Numbered from the stretch's first letter, positions 23,108 to 32,784 are shown. The stretch: 64,000 nucleotides of DNA from Rhizobium sp. L51/94 (GCF_019355555.1 NZ_CP072142.1:124001-188000), one strand, 5' to 3'. The notes: generated from the letters alone by a model not told the origin. Numbers and translations: made by a program.

Positions 23108-24178
23108 ATGATGCACGCTATATTTTTGAAACAGCAGAAAAGGCCACGTTTGAGGGCGGCGTTCATCGTCTTGCTGATGATATCGATCTTTATAGCCGAC
23201 ACGGTGACAGACTTCGAAATCGCCTTTGCGGTTTTTTATATTGCAGTCATCCTGATCGCCATCGGATTTCTCTCGACACGGGGGGTTATCGCGCTCGCAG
23301 TCCTCTGCATTTGCCTGACTGTCGTTAGCCTGCTCCTGACCGGGCATGGGTCTTTCGAGGCCGGACTGTTCAACTGCGGCATCAGCGCATGCGCCATCGG
23401 CATCACAACCTATCTGGGCCTCAAGACTGTCGCTGCCCAAGCCGCAGTCTATGACGCGCAGGAGCAGTTCGGCCGGATGGCACGTCTGACACGGCTGGGA
23501 GAATTGACGGCTTCGATCGCCCATGAGATCAACCAGCCGCTCGCCGCAGTGACGACCAGCGCCGATGCGTGCCGCCGCTGGCTGGACCATTCGCCGCCCA
23601 ATCTCGACAGAGCGCGGCAGGCGGCCGAGCGAATTGTCGGTGATGCCAAGCGCGCCAGCGACGTCATCGTGCGGGTGAGAGGGCTGGCGAAAAACGACGT
23701 GCCCCATCGGGAAAGCTTCGACCTCAACGCGGCCGCAGCGGAAGCAATCGAAATGGCCCGTCACGAGATCGAGCGCAACAGCGTCGTACTGCGGCTCGAT
23801 CTTGCGCAAGACATGGCAATGGTCATGGCAGACAAAATCCAGATACAGCAAGTGATCAGCAATTTGCTGCTGAATGCCATCGAAGCGATGACCGATGTCC
23901 CGAGCTTCAAAAGGGAGCTGGCCATCTCCTCGTCCTATGACGATGCGACAGGCGCCACCTTTATCGTTGCCGATTCCGGCATCGGAATGAAGCAATCGAC
24001 AATCGATCATCTGTTCGAGGCGTTCTGGACGACCAAGGAAAGCGGCATGGGCATCGGCCTCTCCATAAGTCGTTCCATCATCGAAGCGCATGGCGGACGC
24101 ATCTCGGTGACATCAGCGCCGCGCATGGGCACCACCGTCCAGTTCAGCCTGCCGGCAGCGCAGGACGATCAATCATGA
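23108..24178 (+). CDS. Membrane-bound sensor histidine kinase
   Basis: A 356-residue kinase. Residues 15-110 are about four transmembrane segments (FIVLLMISIFIA, FAVFYIAVILIAIGFL, IALAVLCICLTVVSLLL, CGISACAIGITTYLGL) with no sizeable periplasmic domain, so the signal may be sensed within the membrane. The phospho-acceptor is His139 (SIAHEINQPLAAV). The ATPase domain shows the N box NLLLNAIEAM (Asn256), the G1 box VADSGIGM and the GMGIGLSIS G2 box. The architecture matches the NtrY/FixL-like HPK4 family pairing with FixJ/StyR regulators. The response-regulator gene overlaps its end (ATGA, 24175), so the two are translationally coupled. Confidence 0.92.
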   Translation: MMHAIFLKQQKRPRLRAAFIVLLMISIFIADTVTDFEIAFAVFYIAVILIAIGFLSTRGVIALAVLCICLTVVSLLLTGHGSFEAGLFNCGISACAIGITTYLGLKTVAAQAAVYDAQEQFGRMARLTRLGELTASIAHEINQPLAAVTTSADACRRWLDHSPPNLDRARQAAERIVGDAKRASDVIVRVRGLAKNDVPHRESFDLNAAAAEAIEMARHEIERNSVVLRLDLAQDMAMVMADKIQIQQVISNLLLNAIEAMTDVPSFKRELAISSSYDDATGATFIVADSGIGMKQSTIDHLFEAFWTTKESGMGIGLSISRSIIEAHGGRISVTSAPRMGTTVQFSLPAAQDDQS

Positions 24179-24813
24179 CCGGGCTTGGCCAGATTGATAT
24201 TTTGGACGATCCGGTCGTCTATGTGGTCGACGATGACGTATCCGTGCGCACCGCACTGGAGGATCTGCTTGCATCCGTGGGGCTGGCGGTCTCGACCTAT
24301 GGTTCCGTACACGAATTTCTGAGCGCACCGATAGCAGACGCGCCTGGCTGTCTCGTCCTCGACGTTCGAATGCCCGGGCAAAGCGGCCTTGAATTCCAGC
24401 AACGCATGACGGCTATGGGAATTACGCTGCCCGTGATTTTCATCACCGGACACGGCGATATCGCCATGTCGGTCAAGGCGATGAAGAACGGGGCCATCGA
24501 GTTCCTGACGAAACCCTTTCGCGATCAGGACCTCCTTGATGCGATCCAGCTGGGCATAGACAGACACCGTCTGCAGCGAAAAGAGGAAATCGTATCGGCA
24601 AAACTGCGCGAGCTCTGGCAGAGCCTCACCACGTCGGAGCAGGCTGTCATGGAACTGGTCGTTAAGGGCTTGCTCAACAAACAGATCGCCGGGCAGCTCG
24701 GGGTCAGCGAAATCACCGTCAAGGTGCGACGTGGCCAGCTCATGCGCAAGATGAACGTCAAGTCCGTGACCGACCTCGTGAGGATCTGGGACAAACTGAA
24801 ACTCCGCAGCTGA
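24175..24813 (+). CDS. FixJ/NodW/StyR-type response regulator
   Basis: A 212-residue regulator. The receiver has the acidic pocket VVDDD (about 18-22), phospho-acceptor Asp63 (LVLDVRMPG), Thr91 region ITGHGD and Lys113 (LTKPF). A linker is followed by a LuxR-type HTH (TTSEQAVMELVVKGLLNKQI, then LGVSEITVKVRRGQLMRKM). The VRRGQ(L/M)MRKM recognition helix is typical of the StyR/TodT/NodW branch, which activates catabolic or symbiotic genes. Partner kinase: the overlapping upstream gene. Likely targets are the divergent importer and possibly the aldehyde dehydrogenase downstream. Confidence 0.92.
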   Translation: MTGLGQIDILDDPVVYVVDDDVSVRTALEDLLASVGLAVSTYGSVHEFLSAPIADAPGCLVLDVRMPGQSGLEFQQRMTAMGITLPVIFITGHGDIAMSVKAMKNGAIEFLTKPFRDQDLLDAIQLGIDRHRLQRKEEIVSAKLRELWQSLTTSEQAVMELVVKGLLNKQIAGQLGVSEITVKVRRGQLMRKMNVKSVTDLVRIWDKLKLRS

Positions 24814-24980
24814 CCTCTGGCGGATAGAGGCCCTGTCGAAACCATTGGCCTGAACAGCGGCGTCGATCGGCAGATTTGGCCGCAGCGGGCAAGCTTTCGG
24901 CAAGACCTGCCGCCAGCCCGCCTTAAACTGCGACCTATGGAATTCCCGGTTGCGGGGGCGGCTTGATGCGGGAGCACGAG

Positions 24981-26408
24981 ATGAAGAATACGGACAAATT
25001 CTATATCGGCGGTGCATGGGTGGACCCCGTCGGTAAGGCCACTATCGATGTCACCGACCCCGCAACGGAACAAGCATTCGCGACGATTGCAATGGGCAAT
25101 GCTGCCGACGCCGAAAGGGCGATAGCGGCTGCGAGGCAGGCCTTCCCATCCTTCTCGCAAACTTCGAGAGAGCAGCGGCTTGCCCTGCTCAGGCGGGTGC
25201 TCGAGGTCCTCACGCGTCGCAACGACGAGATCGGCGACGTCATCTCGCGGGAGATGGGCGCACCGACAGCACTTGCACGCCAGTCACAGGCAATCCTTGG
25301 GGCTGCCCCTTTTGCAGAAACAATCCGCGCATTCGAAAGCTTCGATTGGGAATACATGCAAGGCGACACGCGCATTATCCACGAGCCGATCGGCGTCGTC
25401 GCGATGATCACGCCCTGGAACTGGCCGATCAACCAGATTGCCTCCAAGGTCGCGCCGGCGCTGGCCACCGGCTGCACCATGGTGCTGAAGCCCTCGGAGA
25501 TCGCGCCGCTGAATGCGATCCTGTTTGCGGAAATCATGCACGAGGCAGGTGTTCCCGCCGGTGTTTTCAACCTCATCCACGGCGATGGCCCGACAGTCGG
25601 CACGATCCTTGCCAGCCACCCCGATGTCGACATGATATCGTTTACCGGCTCCACCCGAGCGGGCATATCGGTGGCGACGGCAGCTGCCCCCACCGTCAAG
25701 CGCGTGCATCAGGAACTCGGCGGAAAGTCACCGAACGTCGTTCTGCGAAGCGCTGACCTTGGCGCGGCGGTGATGATGGGCGTGCGCCGATGCTTCGATA
25801 ATTCCGGCCAGTCCTGCAATGCGCCGACGCGCTTGCTCGTGCCGATGGAACGGATGGACGATGCCATCGCGGCAGCGGCAAAAGCCGCCGGTGAAATCGT
25901 CGTCGGGTCGCCGGCGGACCCGTCAACGACGATGGGGCCTGTGGTCAGCCAGCAGCAGTTCGACAAGATCCAGAACCTCATCCGCAAGGGGATCAACGAG
26001 GGCGCCGAGCTCATTGCCGGCGGCAATGATCGGCCGGATCACCTGGACGTCGGCTACTACATCAAGCCGACCGTCTTTGCGAAGGTCGCCAACGACATGA
26101 CGATTGCGCGGGAGGAGATCTTTGGTCCTGTGCTGGTCATGATCGGCTATGAAACCGAGGATGAGGCAGTCGCCATTGCCAACGACACGCCGTACGGCCT
26201 TGCCGCCTACATCCAGGGGGACGCAAGCGAGGCACGCGCCCTGTCACGAAAGCTGCGAGCGGGAATTGTGCGTATCAATAATTCTGCCTGGGATGGCGCC
26301 GCACCGTTCGGCGGCTACAAGCAATCCGGCAATGGCCGTGAGTACGGCAAGTTCGGCATCCACGAGTTTACCGACATCAAGGGTGTCGTCGGCTATGCCG
26401 GCACCTGA
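24981..26408 (+). CDS. NAD(P)-dependent aldehyde dehydrogenase
   Basis: A 475-residue aldehyde dehydrogenase from ATG 24981 (MKNTDKFYIGGAWV), with GGGAG upstream. Catalytic residues are Cys279 (SGQSCNAPTR), Glu245 (QELGGKSPN) and Asn147 (TPWNWP); FTGSTRAG forms part of the cofactor site. It has the full length for the family. It follows the two-component operon by 167 bases and may be a target of it, oxidising an aldehyde formed from the imported substrate. The sequence does not reveal the substrate. Confidence 0.9.
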   Translation: MKNTDKFYIGGAWVDPVGKATIDVTDPATEQAFATIAMGNAADAERAIAAARQAFPSFSQTSREQRLALLRRVLEVLTRRNDEIGDVISREMGAPTALARQSQAILGAAPFAETIRAFESFDWEYMQGDTRIIHEPIGVVAMITPWNWPINQIASKVAPALATGCTMVLKPSEIAPLNAILFAEIMHEAGVPAGVFNLIHGDGPTVGTILASHPDVDMISFTGSTRAGISVATAAAPTVKRVHQELGGKSPNVVLRSADLGAAVMMGVRRCFDNSGQSCNAPTRLLVPMERMDDAIAAAAKAAGEIVVGSPADPSTTMGPVVSQQQFDKIQNLIRKGINEGAELIAGGNDRPDHLDVGYYIKPTVFAKVANDMTIAREEIFGPVLVMIGYETEDEAVAIANDTPYGLAAYIQGDASEARALSRKLRAGIVRINNSAWDGAAPFGGYKQSGNGREYGKFGIHEFTDIKGVVGYAGT

Positions 26409-26437
26409 GAACCAGAGGCTTTAGACCTCGCCGGAGT

Positions 26438-26463
26438 TGGTCAGCCTAGGGCTTGGCTGACCA
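26438..26463. terminator. Hairpin between convergent genes
   Basis: Perfect 9-bp arms (26438-26446 and 26455-26463) around an eight-base loop, overlapping the last codons of the GNAT gene and 30 bases after the aldehyde dehydrogenase stop. There is no T-run, so confidence in termination is modest. Confidence 0.4.
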
Positions 26464-27316
26464 GTCCGTAGATCGTTGGGCGGGGTTCATCGCCCGGGCG
26501 ATCCAGCAACCAGCGACCGCCAAGCGACATGCTGGTGACCGTATCGAAGACCGGCATCCCCGATTGCGTCAGGAACTCGGCAAAGTCACCCATCGCCTGG
26601 CGCGTATCGATGCGTAGGAAGGCGCCGGCATGGGCTTTCACGTGCGGGGCAGTCACGGCGATCGCATCGGCGTCATCGACGGCCACGACCGGACCGATCA
26701 CGGTGCCCCGGCCGAAATTGCGTGCGAGGGAAAATGCGGCGATCCGGCCGCCGCGTATCAGCGCCACGCCCTTGGAAGCATGCAGCAGACGGCCAAGCAG
26801 CGCTGCCCTGTCGGTGCCATAGGCGGCGCGGTCGAGCGCTGCAATTTCCGCCAGATCGTCCAGCGTCACAGCGCGCAGAATAGCCTGCTCTGAGAGCGGC
26901 GGCTCGCCAGATAGCACCGCGGTTCCCTGGCACTGATAGACGGTTTTTTCTGCGGTGAAGCCCATGGAAAGATAGAGCCGCCGCGCCGCCCGTGTCGCAT
27001 TGAGGCGCAGCGGACGCGACCCGGTTTGTCTCAAGACATGGTCCATCAGCCAGCGGCCATGGCCATGCGCCTGCAGCCTCGGCGAGGTAATGACCATGCC
27101 GACCGTGACAAAATCGTCCGACAGCGGAAACCACATGGCCGAGCCGATGGCACGGCCGATCTCGTCCTGCGCCACCACGCCGGACCCGATCTCGCGCAGC
27201 ATCAGCCAATCCTTCACCCGGTGCGGCCAGCCGACGGCAAGCGACAACGCATGCAGCTTTTCGGGATCGGTTCCGGCGATGTCGCAAAGCTGCAGGTCAA
27301 AGGACTCCAGCCGCAT
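26441..27316 (-). CDS. GNAT acetyltransferase, two-domain (paralogue 1)
   Basis: A 291-residue protein from ATG 27316 (MRLESFDLQLCDIAG). The N-terminal GNAT domain has the acetyl-CoA-binding stretch SPRLQAHGHGRWLMDHVLR followed by RLNATRAARRLYLSMGF. A second domain (DLAEIAALDRAAYGTDR ... FGRGTVIGPVVAVDDADAI) matches the C-terminal acetyltransferase-like fold often fused to it. It is clearly paralogous to the gene at 36604 (shared GWPHR..DW, RLNAT, GxVIGPVVA). An N-acetylation role in the surrounding amino-compound locus is likely. Divergent from the deacylase gene. Confidence 0.82.
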   Translation of the reverse strand: MRLESFDLQLCDIAGTDPEKLHALSLAVGWPHRVKDWLMLREIGSGVVAQDEIGRAIGSAMWFPLSDDFVTVGMVITSPRLQAHGHGRWLMDHVLRQTGSRPLRLNATRAARRLYLSMGFTAEKTVYQCQGTAVLSGEPPLSEQAILRAVTLDDLAEIAALDRAAYGTDRAALLGRLLHASKGVALIRGGRIAAFSLARNFGRGTVIGPVVAVDDADAIAVTAPHVKAHAGAFLRIDTRQAMGDFAEFLTQSGMPVFDTVTSMSLGGRWLLDRPGDEPRPTIYGLVSQALG

Positions 27317-27564
27317 CGTTTCTTCTGTGGTCAATTCCCCCTCCGTCGCCCGCACTCCAAGATAGAGAGCCGGGCGTGCGACGACAATCGTCACCACCCC
27401 GTAACATCCATCTTGAACTGTCGATTTTCCGCCATTCGACACCGAAGATTTCGCTTCAAATACGGTCTTTTTCAGCAGTTTGCGCTGCAGCGGACGAACC
27501 TTCGGGGGACCCGTGCCGGAATGTCTCCCTATGCTGCGGTCGACACACGAGGGACGGTTGCGCG

Positions 27565-28689
27565 ATGCATGAGCAGGACATTCTTGAACGGCTGGTCGCC
27601 TTCCCCTGTGTGGTCGGCACTGCCAACCATGACATCGTCGCGTGGATCCGTCGCCATGCAGAGAGCTGCGGCGCCAACGTGACGGTGGCGATGGGGCCGG
27701 AGGGCGACCGCGCCAATCTCTTTGCGACGATTGGCCCGAGAGACGTCCCGGGCATCCTTCTCTCCGGGCACATGGATGTGGTACCGGCCGGTGAACAGGG
27801 TTGGACCTCCAATCCTTTCCGTCTGCGCGCAGACAGAGACAGGCTCTACGGACGTGGCACCAGCGACATGAAGGGTTTCCTCGCCTGCGCCCTCGCAGCC
27901 CTCCCGGCGCTGGCAGCCATGCCCCTGACGCAGCCCGTGCATCTGGCCTTCTCCTATGACGAAGAGGCCGGTTGCCGAGGCGCGCCGCATCTGCTTCGGT
28001 TGCTGCCCGACCTCTGCGCCAAACCTCAGGGCTGCATCATCGGCGAACCCAGCGGCCTGCGTGCGATCCGCGCCCACAAGGGCAAGGCTGCCGTCCGCAT
28101 CGAGATCCGCGGCCGCACCGGCCATTCCTCGCGTCCGGATCTCGGCGCAAACGCCATCCATGCGATGGCATCAGTGCTCGGCGAGGCAGTCGCCTCCGCT
28201 GGACGCCTCGCAAATGGTCCTTTCGACGGCAACTTCGAGCCGCCCTACTCCTCGTTACAGGTCGGCGTTATCAGCGGTGGCCAGGCTGTCAACATCATCC
28301 CGGATTTCTGTACCGCCGATGTCGAGGCGCGCGCCATAGCGGGCGTTTCGCCCTCGACACTGTTGCAGCCGATAAAGGCCGCCCTGCTCGCCCTGGAAAC
28401 GCAAGGCTTCACCACCCGCTGGGACCTGCTCAGTGAATATCCGGCCTTGTCGCTTGCAGCCGACGCCCCTCTGGCAGGCCTCCTGGAAGCGTTGACGGGA
28501 CAACCGCCGCTTGCCGCCGTCAGCTACGGCACCGAGGCCGGACTATACCAGGCCGCCGGCATGGACGCGATCATCTGCGGGCCGGGCGATATCGGCCGCG
28601 CCCACAAGGCTGACGAATATATCGAAGTGGGCGAGCTCGCCGCATGCCGGAAGATGATCGAAGACCTCGGGCGGCGATCATGCGCCTGA
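27565..28689 (+). CDS. ArgE/DapE-type deacylase (acetylornithine deacetylase family)
   Basis: A 374-residue M20 metallopeptidase-family amidohydrolase from ATG 27565. Metal ligands and the catalytic pair follow the family order: LLSGHMDVVP (His, and general Asp two residues on), GRGTSDMKG (bridging Asp), SYDEEAGCRG (Glu-Glu), GEPSG, and GRAHKADEYI near the C-terminus. The dimerisation domain lies in the middle (HKGKAAVRIEIRGRTGHSS). The protein resembles ArgE most, but the locus has no other arginine genes, so it may free an N-acyl amino compound for catabolism. Upstream frame to 27376 rejected as non-homologous. Confidence 0.88.
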   Translation: MHEQDILERLVAFPCVVGTANHDIVAWIRRHAESCGANVTVAMGPEGDRANLFATIGPRDVPGILLSGHMDVVPAGEQGWTSNPFRLRADRDRLYGRGTSDMKGFLACALAALPALAAMPLTQPVHLAFSYDEEAGCRGAPHLLRLLPDLCAKPQGCIIGEPSGLRAIRAHKGKAAVRIEIRGRTGHSSRPDLGANAIHAMASVLGEAVASAGRLANGPFDGNFEPPYSSLQVGVISGGQAVNIIPDFCTADVEARAIAGVSPSTLLQPIKAALLALETQGFTTRWDLLSEYPALSLAADAPLAGLLEALTGQPPLAAVSYGTEAGLYQAAGMDAIICGPGDIGRAHKADEYIEVGELAACRKMIEDLGRRSCA

Positions 28690-28756
28690 GCGCGATCTCG
28701 ACAGATTGCCTTGGCAGTTGATCGACACCTCCCACACCAACGAGCGGGACAATCGA

Positions 28757-29680
28757 ATGGCCTTTCTATTCAACTCGGACGCAGCGCGCGCCCGGATATT
28801 TGCCGCAGAGTTCGCCCGCGAGCTGCCTCGTCTGCCGTTTGTTACCGATGCGAAGTCGGTTGCTCCAGAAGATGTGCGCTACCTGCTGACGTGGACCGCG
28901 CCCGACGACCTTAAGCGCTACACCAATCTCGAAGTGCTGTTTTCCATCGGCGCCGGGGTGGATCAGTTTGACGTTCAGGCCCTGCCGGACAGCGTCAAGC
29001 TGGTGCGGATGGTCGAGGACGGGATCGTGCGGATGATGCAGGAATATGTGACGCTCGCCGTACTGGCCTTGCACCGGGACCTGCCGGGCTATCTCGCACA
29101 GCAGCAACAGGGCGTCTGGAAATCCCGCCCAGTGCGTCAGGCGCCGGACCAGCGTGTCGGTGTGCTCGGTCTCGGACTGCTCGGAAAGGCGGTACTGGAG
29201 CGCCTCGGGCCATTCGGCTTTTCGCTGGCGGGGTGGAGCCGCTCGCCTCGTGAGATCGAAGGCGTCTCATGCTTCCACGGCGAAGACCAGCTCGATGCAT
29301 TTCTGGCGCGCACCGACATCCTGATCTGCCTCCTGCCGCTAACGCCGCAGACCCGGGGCTTGCTCAATACGGACCTCTTTTCGAAGTTGCCGGCCGGCGC
29401 ATCGCTGATCCATGCGGGTCGCGGACCGCAACTCGATCAACAGGCATTAATCGACGCGCTGGACAGCGGGCACCTTTCCGGTGCGGTGCTCGACGTTACC
29501 GATCCTGAACCCCTCCCTGCCAGCGATCCCCTCTGGCAAAACCCGAGAATCATCCTGACGCCGCATATCGCCAGCGTCACCCAACCCGAGACTGCCGCCA
29601 AGGCCGTCATCGCCAACATCCACCGTCACGAGGCCGGGAAGGACCCGATCGGCCTCGTCGACCGCAAGCGCGGCTACTGA
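28757..29680 (+). CDS. D-2-hydroxyacid dehydrogenase (glyoxylate/hydroxypyruvate reductase A-like)
   Basis: A 307-residue NAD(P)H-dependent reductase from ATG 28757 (MAFLFNSDAARARIF). Rossmann motif GVLGLGLLGKAVL, catalytic Arg in HAGRGPQLD, Glu in DPEPLP and His in TPHIASVTQ. The short N-terminal substrate domain and the RGPQL(D) motif are those of the GhrA branch, which reduces glyoxylate or hydroxypyruvate. It follows the deacylase by 67 bases and precedes the cupin by 22, so the three probably form one operon. The role would be disposal of a 2-oxo acid made by the oxidases or aminotransferase of the locus. Confidence 0.88.
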   Translation: MAFLFNSDAARARIFAAEFARELPRLPFVTDAKSVAPEDVRYLLTWTAPDDLKRYTNLEVLFSIGAGVDQFDVQALPDSVKLVRMVEDGIVRMMQEYVTLAVLALHRDLPGYLAQQQQGVWKSRPVRQAPDQRVGVLGLGLLGKAVLERLGPFGFSLAGWSRSPREIEGVSCFHGEDQLDAFLARTDILICLLPLTPQTRGLLNTDLFSKLPAGASLIHAGRGPQLDQQALIDALDSGHLSGAVLDVTDPEPLPASDPLWQNPRIILTPHIASVTQPETAAKAVIANIHRHEAGKDPIGLVDRKRGY

Positions 29681-29702
29681 CACTAAAAAGGAAAGAAAAC
29701 GC

Positions 29703-30056
29703 ATGTCTCTTCTCAAGCTTATCGACACCAACCCGACCACGGCTCCGCGCGAATCGAAGCCGACGGCCGAGCGCCTGATCTCCGGCGATCCGTCCTTCAA
29801 GACCTGGCCGCAGGACGCCTCGCGCGACGACAGCGTGCTGACCGGCGTATGGGAAGCGACCCCCGGCGAGACCCATTCGATCAAGGGGACGACCTACGAG
29901 TTCTGCCACCTCATCACCGGCGTTGTTGAAATCGTCGAGAAGGACGGCGAGACCTATACCTATCGCGCCGGCGACAGTTTTGTCATGAAGCCAGGCTTCG
30001 TCGGCATCTGGCGTACGATCGAGACCGTCCGCAAGATCTACGTCACCGTCAACTGA
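29703..30056 (+). CDS. Cupin-domain protein (DUF861/EutQ-like)
   Basis: A 117-residue single-domain cupin. SVLTGVWEATPGETHSIKG and YEFCHLITGVVEIVEKDGE hold the conserved 'G.W....G....' and 'E..h.l.G' features of the DUF861 family, and AGDSFVMKPGFVGIWRT holds the second cupin motif. Such proteins occur next to amine-oxidising FAD enzymes and aldehyde dehydrogenases in polyamine and amino-acid catabolic operons, where the function is mostly unknown. It has a good AGGAAAG Shine-Dalgarno. A structural or isomerase role is possible. Confidence 0.85.
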   Translation: MSLLKLIDTNPTTAPRESKPTAERLISGDPSFKTWPQDASRDDSVLTGVWEATPGETHSIKGTTYEFCHLITGVVEIVEKDGETYTYRAGDSFVMKPGFVGIWRTIETVRKIYVTVN

Positions 30057-30248
30057 ATTTTCCCCTGCGGGACAGCATCTCTCGCCAGTGCGCGCGGCAC
30101 GATATCGCCGCGCTCAAAGCCGCCGAAGAATGCGCTGCGAACGCACCGGTAAACGGGAGATTCCATCGCCGCCCGGGCCACAGTCGACGCAAACTGCGCG
30201 GCAATGACCGCTAGTTTCGGTGGTCTGCCAACGCCCAGAGGAAATGCC

Positions 30249-31712
30249 ATGTCGCTGAGCTTCAATCCCGATTCCGTGCAGCTTCCCCACGGACATTTCA
30301 TCGGCGGGCGGATGATCGCGGCAAAGGGTGAAATTGCCATGCACCGCCCCTCCGACGGCGCCGCGTTCGCCGATTGCCCCATAGCCGGGGCTGATCTTGT
30401 CGACGAGGCCGTTCAGGGCGCAAAAAGCGCCTTGAAGGAAAGCGGCTGGGCGGATTTGAGGCCGCGCGAACGCACGCGGATGATGCATCGCTGGGCCGAC
30501 CTGATCGAGGCCGAGGCGGAAACATTGGCAAGGATTGAGGCAATCGCCTCGACGCGCCCCGTCGGCCACCTCATCCGGGGCGATATCGCCATCAGTGCCG
30601 AACAGATCCGCTTCTTTGCCGAGTTCGCCGACAAGGAGGGCAGCGACCTCGTGCCGACGAGCAAGGACAGCCTCGGCATGATCATGTCAGAACCCTATGG
30701 CGTGGTCGGCGCGATCACCCCCTGGAACTTTCCCCTGTCGATGGCCGTCTGGAAACTCGGGCCGGCACTGGCCGCGGGCAATGCCGTGGTGCTCAAACCA
30801 TCCGAACTCACGCCGTTTTCGACGCTCTGTCTTGCCGAGCTCTCGGTGCGCGCCGGCCTGCCCGCTGGCCTTATCAACATCGTGCTCGGCGATGGCGCGA
30901 CGACCGGGACTGCAATCACCGGCCACCCGGAGATCGGCAAGATCAGCTTCACCGGCTCGACAGCGGCCGGACGTGCCATCATGGCCAACATCGCTCAAAC
31001 GGGCATCAAACCGATGACGCTCGAGCTCGGTGGCAAGAGCCCGCAGCTGGTCTTTGCCGATGCCGACATTGCCCGCACCGCAAAGGCCGTGGCGCAGGGC
31101 ATCCTGTCAAATGCCGGGCAGGCCTGCGTCGCCGGATCGCGGCTGATCGTCCACCAGTCGGTGGCGGCTCAGCTGATCGATGCGCTGACATCAGCCATGG
31201 ACGACATTACCCCAGGCCCGACATGGGACGAAAAGACGCAATATTCGCCGATCATTTCCGAGCGCCAGATCGGCCGCATCGACAGCATCGTCAGGGCATC
31301 GGTCGCCGAGGGTGCCGAATGCCTGCGTGGCGGTAAGATGCTGGAGCGCGACGGATATTTCTATGCACCGACACTGATCGCAGGCGTCACCCCATCCTCC
31401 CCTGCCGTGACCGAGGAAATCTTCGGCCCGGTGCTGACGATCCAGACATTCGTAGAAGAGGAAGAGGCCTTGGCGCTCGCCGACCACCCGACCTACGGGC
31501 TTGCGGCCGGCGTTTTCACGACCGACCTGTCGCGAGCAATCCGGGTGACGAAGCGACTGCAGGCCGGTACGATCTGGGTGAATCGCTACGGTCGTTCGCG
31601 CGACCACATCCTTCCGACAGGCGGCTACAAAAGCTCCGGCATCGGCAAGGATCTCGGCCGCGATGCTTACCTCGCCAATCGGAAATCCAAAAGCGTCCTG
31701 ATCGACCTGTAA
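30249..31712 (+). CDS. Aldehyde dehydrogenase
   Basis: A 487-residue enzyme from ATG 30249 (MSLSFNPDSVQLPHGHF); the frame opens earlier without homology. Catalytic Cys293 (NAGQACVAGSR), Glu259 (LELGGKSPQ) and Asn in TPWNFP are present. The C-terminus keeps the GGYKSSGIGKDLGRD motif near the end. It lies 12 bases before the tartrate/D-malate-type dehydrogenase gene, so the two are cotranscribed. A role oxidising an amino- or hydroxy-aldehyde is plausible. It is one of two aldehyde dehydrogenases in this operon and differs clearly from the second (32785). Confidence 0.9.
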   Translation: MSLSFNPDSVQLPHGHFIGGRMIAAKGEIAMHRPSDGAAFADCPIAGADLVDEAVQGAKSALKESGWADLRPRERTRMMHRWADLIEAEAETLARIEAIASTRPVGHLIRGDIAISAEQIRFFAEFADKEGSDLVPTSKDSLGMIMSEPYGVVGAITPWNFPLSMAVWKLGPALAAGNAVVLKPSELTPFSTLCLAELSVRAGLPAGLINIVLGDGATTGTAITGHPEIGKISFTGSTAAGRAIMANIAQTGIKPMTLELGGKSPQLVFADADIARTAKAVAQGILSNAGQACVAGSRLIVHQSVAAQLIDALTSAMDDITPGPTWDEKTQYSPIISERQIGRIDSIVRASVAEGAECLRGGKMLERDGYFYAPTLIAGVTPSSPAVTEEIFGPVLTIQTFVEEEEALALADHPTYGLAAGVFTTDLSRAIRVTKRLQAGTIWVNRYGRSRDHILPTGGYKSSGIGKDLGRDAYLANRKSKSVLIDL

Positions 31713-31723
31713 AGGAAAAATCC

Positions 31724-32767
31724 ATGAAGACCTATTCCATAGCCCTGATCCCCGGCGACGGCATCGGCGTTCCCGTCATCGACGCCGCCTGGCAGGTGCT
31801 GGAGGCAGCCTCGAAGCAGGCGGGCTTCAAGCTGAAGGGCACGACCTTCCCCTGGTCCTGCGCCTTTTACAAGGAAACCGGCGCGATGATGCCCGTAGAC
31901 GGTATCGAGACCCTTCGCAAACACGATGCCATCCTGCTGGGTGCCGTCGGCTGGCCGGCGGAGGTGCCCGATTCCGTATCGCTGCACGGCCTGCTGCTGC
32001 CGATCCGCAAGGCCTTCGTGCAATATGCCAACATCCGACCGCATCGTCTTCTGCCGGGCGTCGAGGGTCCGTTGAAGTCGACGGGCTTCGATATCCTCTG
32101 CATCCGGGAAAACACCGAGGGCGAATATTCCGGTGCCGGCGGCCGCGTGCATGTCGGCACGCCCGACGAAGTCGCCGTCGAGACGTCGATCTTCACCCGC
32201 AAGGGTATCGAGCGCATCCTGCGCTTCGGCTTCGAGCAGGCCCGCCTGCGCCGCAAGATGCTGGCCTCCGTCACCAAGTCGAATGCGCAGAAATACTCGA
32301 TGGTGTTCTGGGACGAAGTGACGGCGCAACTGTCCGCCGAGTATCCGGATGTCGAGGTGAAAAACTATCACATCGATGCGATGGCGGCGCGCATGGTGAT
32401 GGCACCGGACAGTCTCGATGTCGTCGTTGCGTCCAACCTGTTCGGCGATATCCTGACCGATCTCGGCGCCGCCATCCAGGGCGGCCTCGGCTTTGCAGCC
32501 TCCGCCAACATCAATCCCGATCGCACCGCGCCATCGATGTTCGAGCCGGTGCATGGATCGGCGCCTGATATCGCCCATCTCGGCATTGCCAACCCGATTG
32601 CCACCATCTGGTCGGCAGCGATGATGCTGGAGCATCTCGGCGAGCCCGCCGCGGCAGCCGGGATCATCAAGGCCATCGAAACTGCGACCGCAAGCGGCAT
32701 CGGCACAAGGCCGGGCCGCGACAAAACCGACGCGATCACTGCCGCTGTGCTTTCGACGCTTTGCTGA
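31724..32767 (+). CDS. Tartrate / D-malate-type dehydrogenase (isopropylmalate dehydrogenase family)
   Basis: A 347-residue beta-decarboxylating dehydrogenase. It contains LIPGDGIGVPVIDAAWQVL, the substrate Arg region ANIRPHRLLPG, the RENTEGEYSG loop, SVTKSNAQKYS with the catalytic Lys, and the metal-binding SNLFGDILTDLGAAIQGGLG. Absence of a leucine-pathway context and the NIRPHRLLPGV signature favour the TtuC/DmlA group, acting on tartrate or D-malate. It sits between two aldehyde dehydrogenase genes with spacings of 11 and 17 bases. Which hydroxy-diacid it oxidises cannot be told from the sequence. Confidence 0.9.
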   Translation: MKTYSIALIPGDGIGVPVIDAAWQVLEAASKQAGFKLKGTTFPWSCAFYKETGAMMPVDGIETLRKHDAILLGAVGWPAEVPDSVSLHGLLLPIRKAFVQYANIRPHRLLPGVEGPLKSTGFDILCIRENTEGEYSGAGGRVHVGTPDEVAVETSIFTRKGIERILRFGFEQARLRRKMLASVTKSNAQKYSMVFWDEVTAQLSAEYPDVEVKNYHIDAMAARMVMAPDSLDVVVASNLFGDILTDLGAAIQGGLGFAASANINPDRTAPSMFEPVHGSAPDIAHLGIANPIATIWSAAMMLEHLGEPAAAAGIIKAIETATASGIGTRPGRDKTDAITAAVLSTLC

Positions 32768-32784
32768 CGAGAAGGAACGCCAAA

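Noticed and set aside
22731..23108. 125-codon minus frame in the divergent region before the kinase gene
   Set aside because: Arg/Pro/Ser-rich and overlaps the proposed operator; no coding evidence.
27565..28689. Naming the deacylase argE
   Set aside because: Family fits, but no arginine-biosynthesis context; the symbol would over-state the function.
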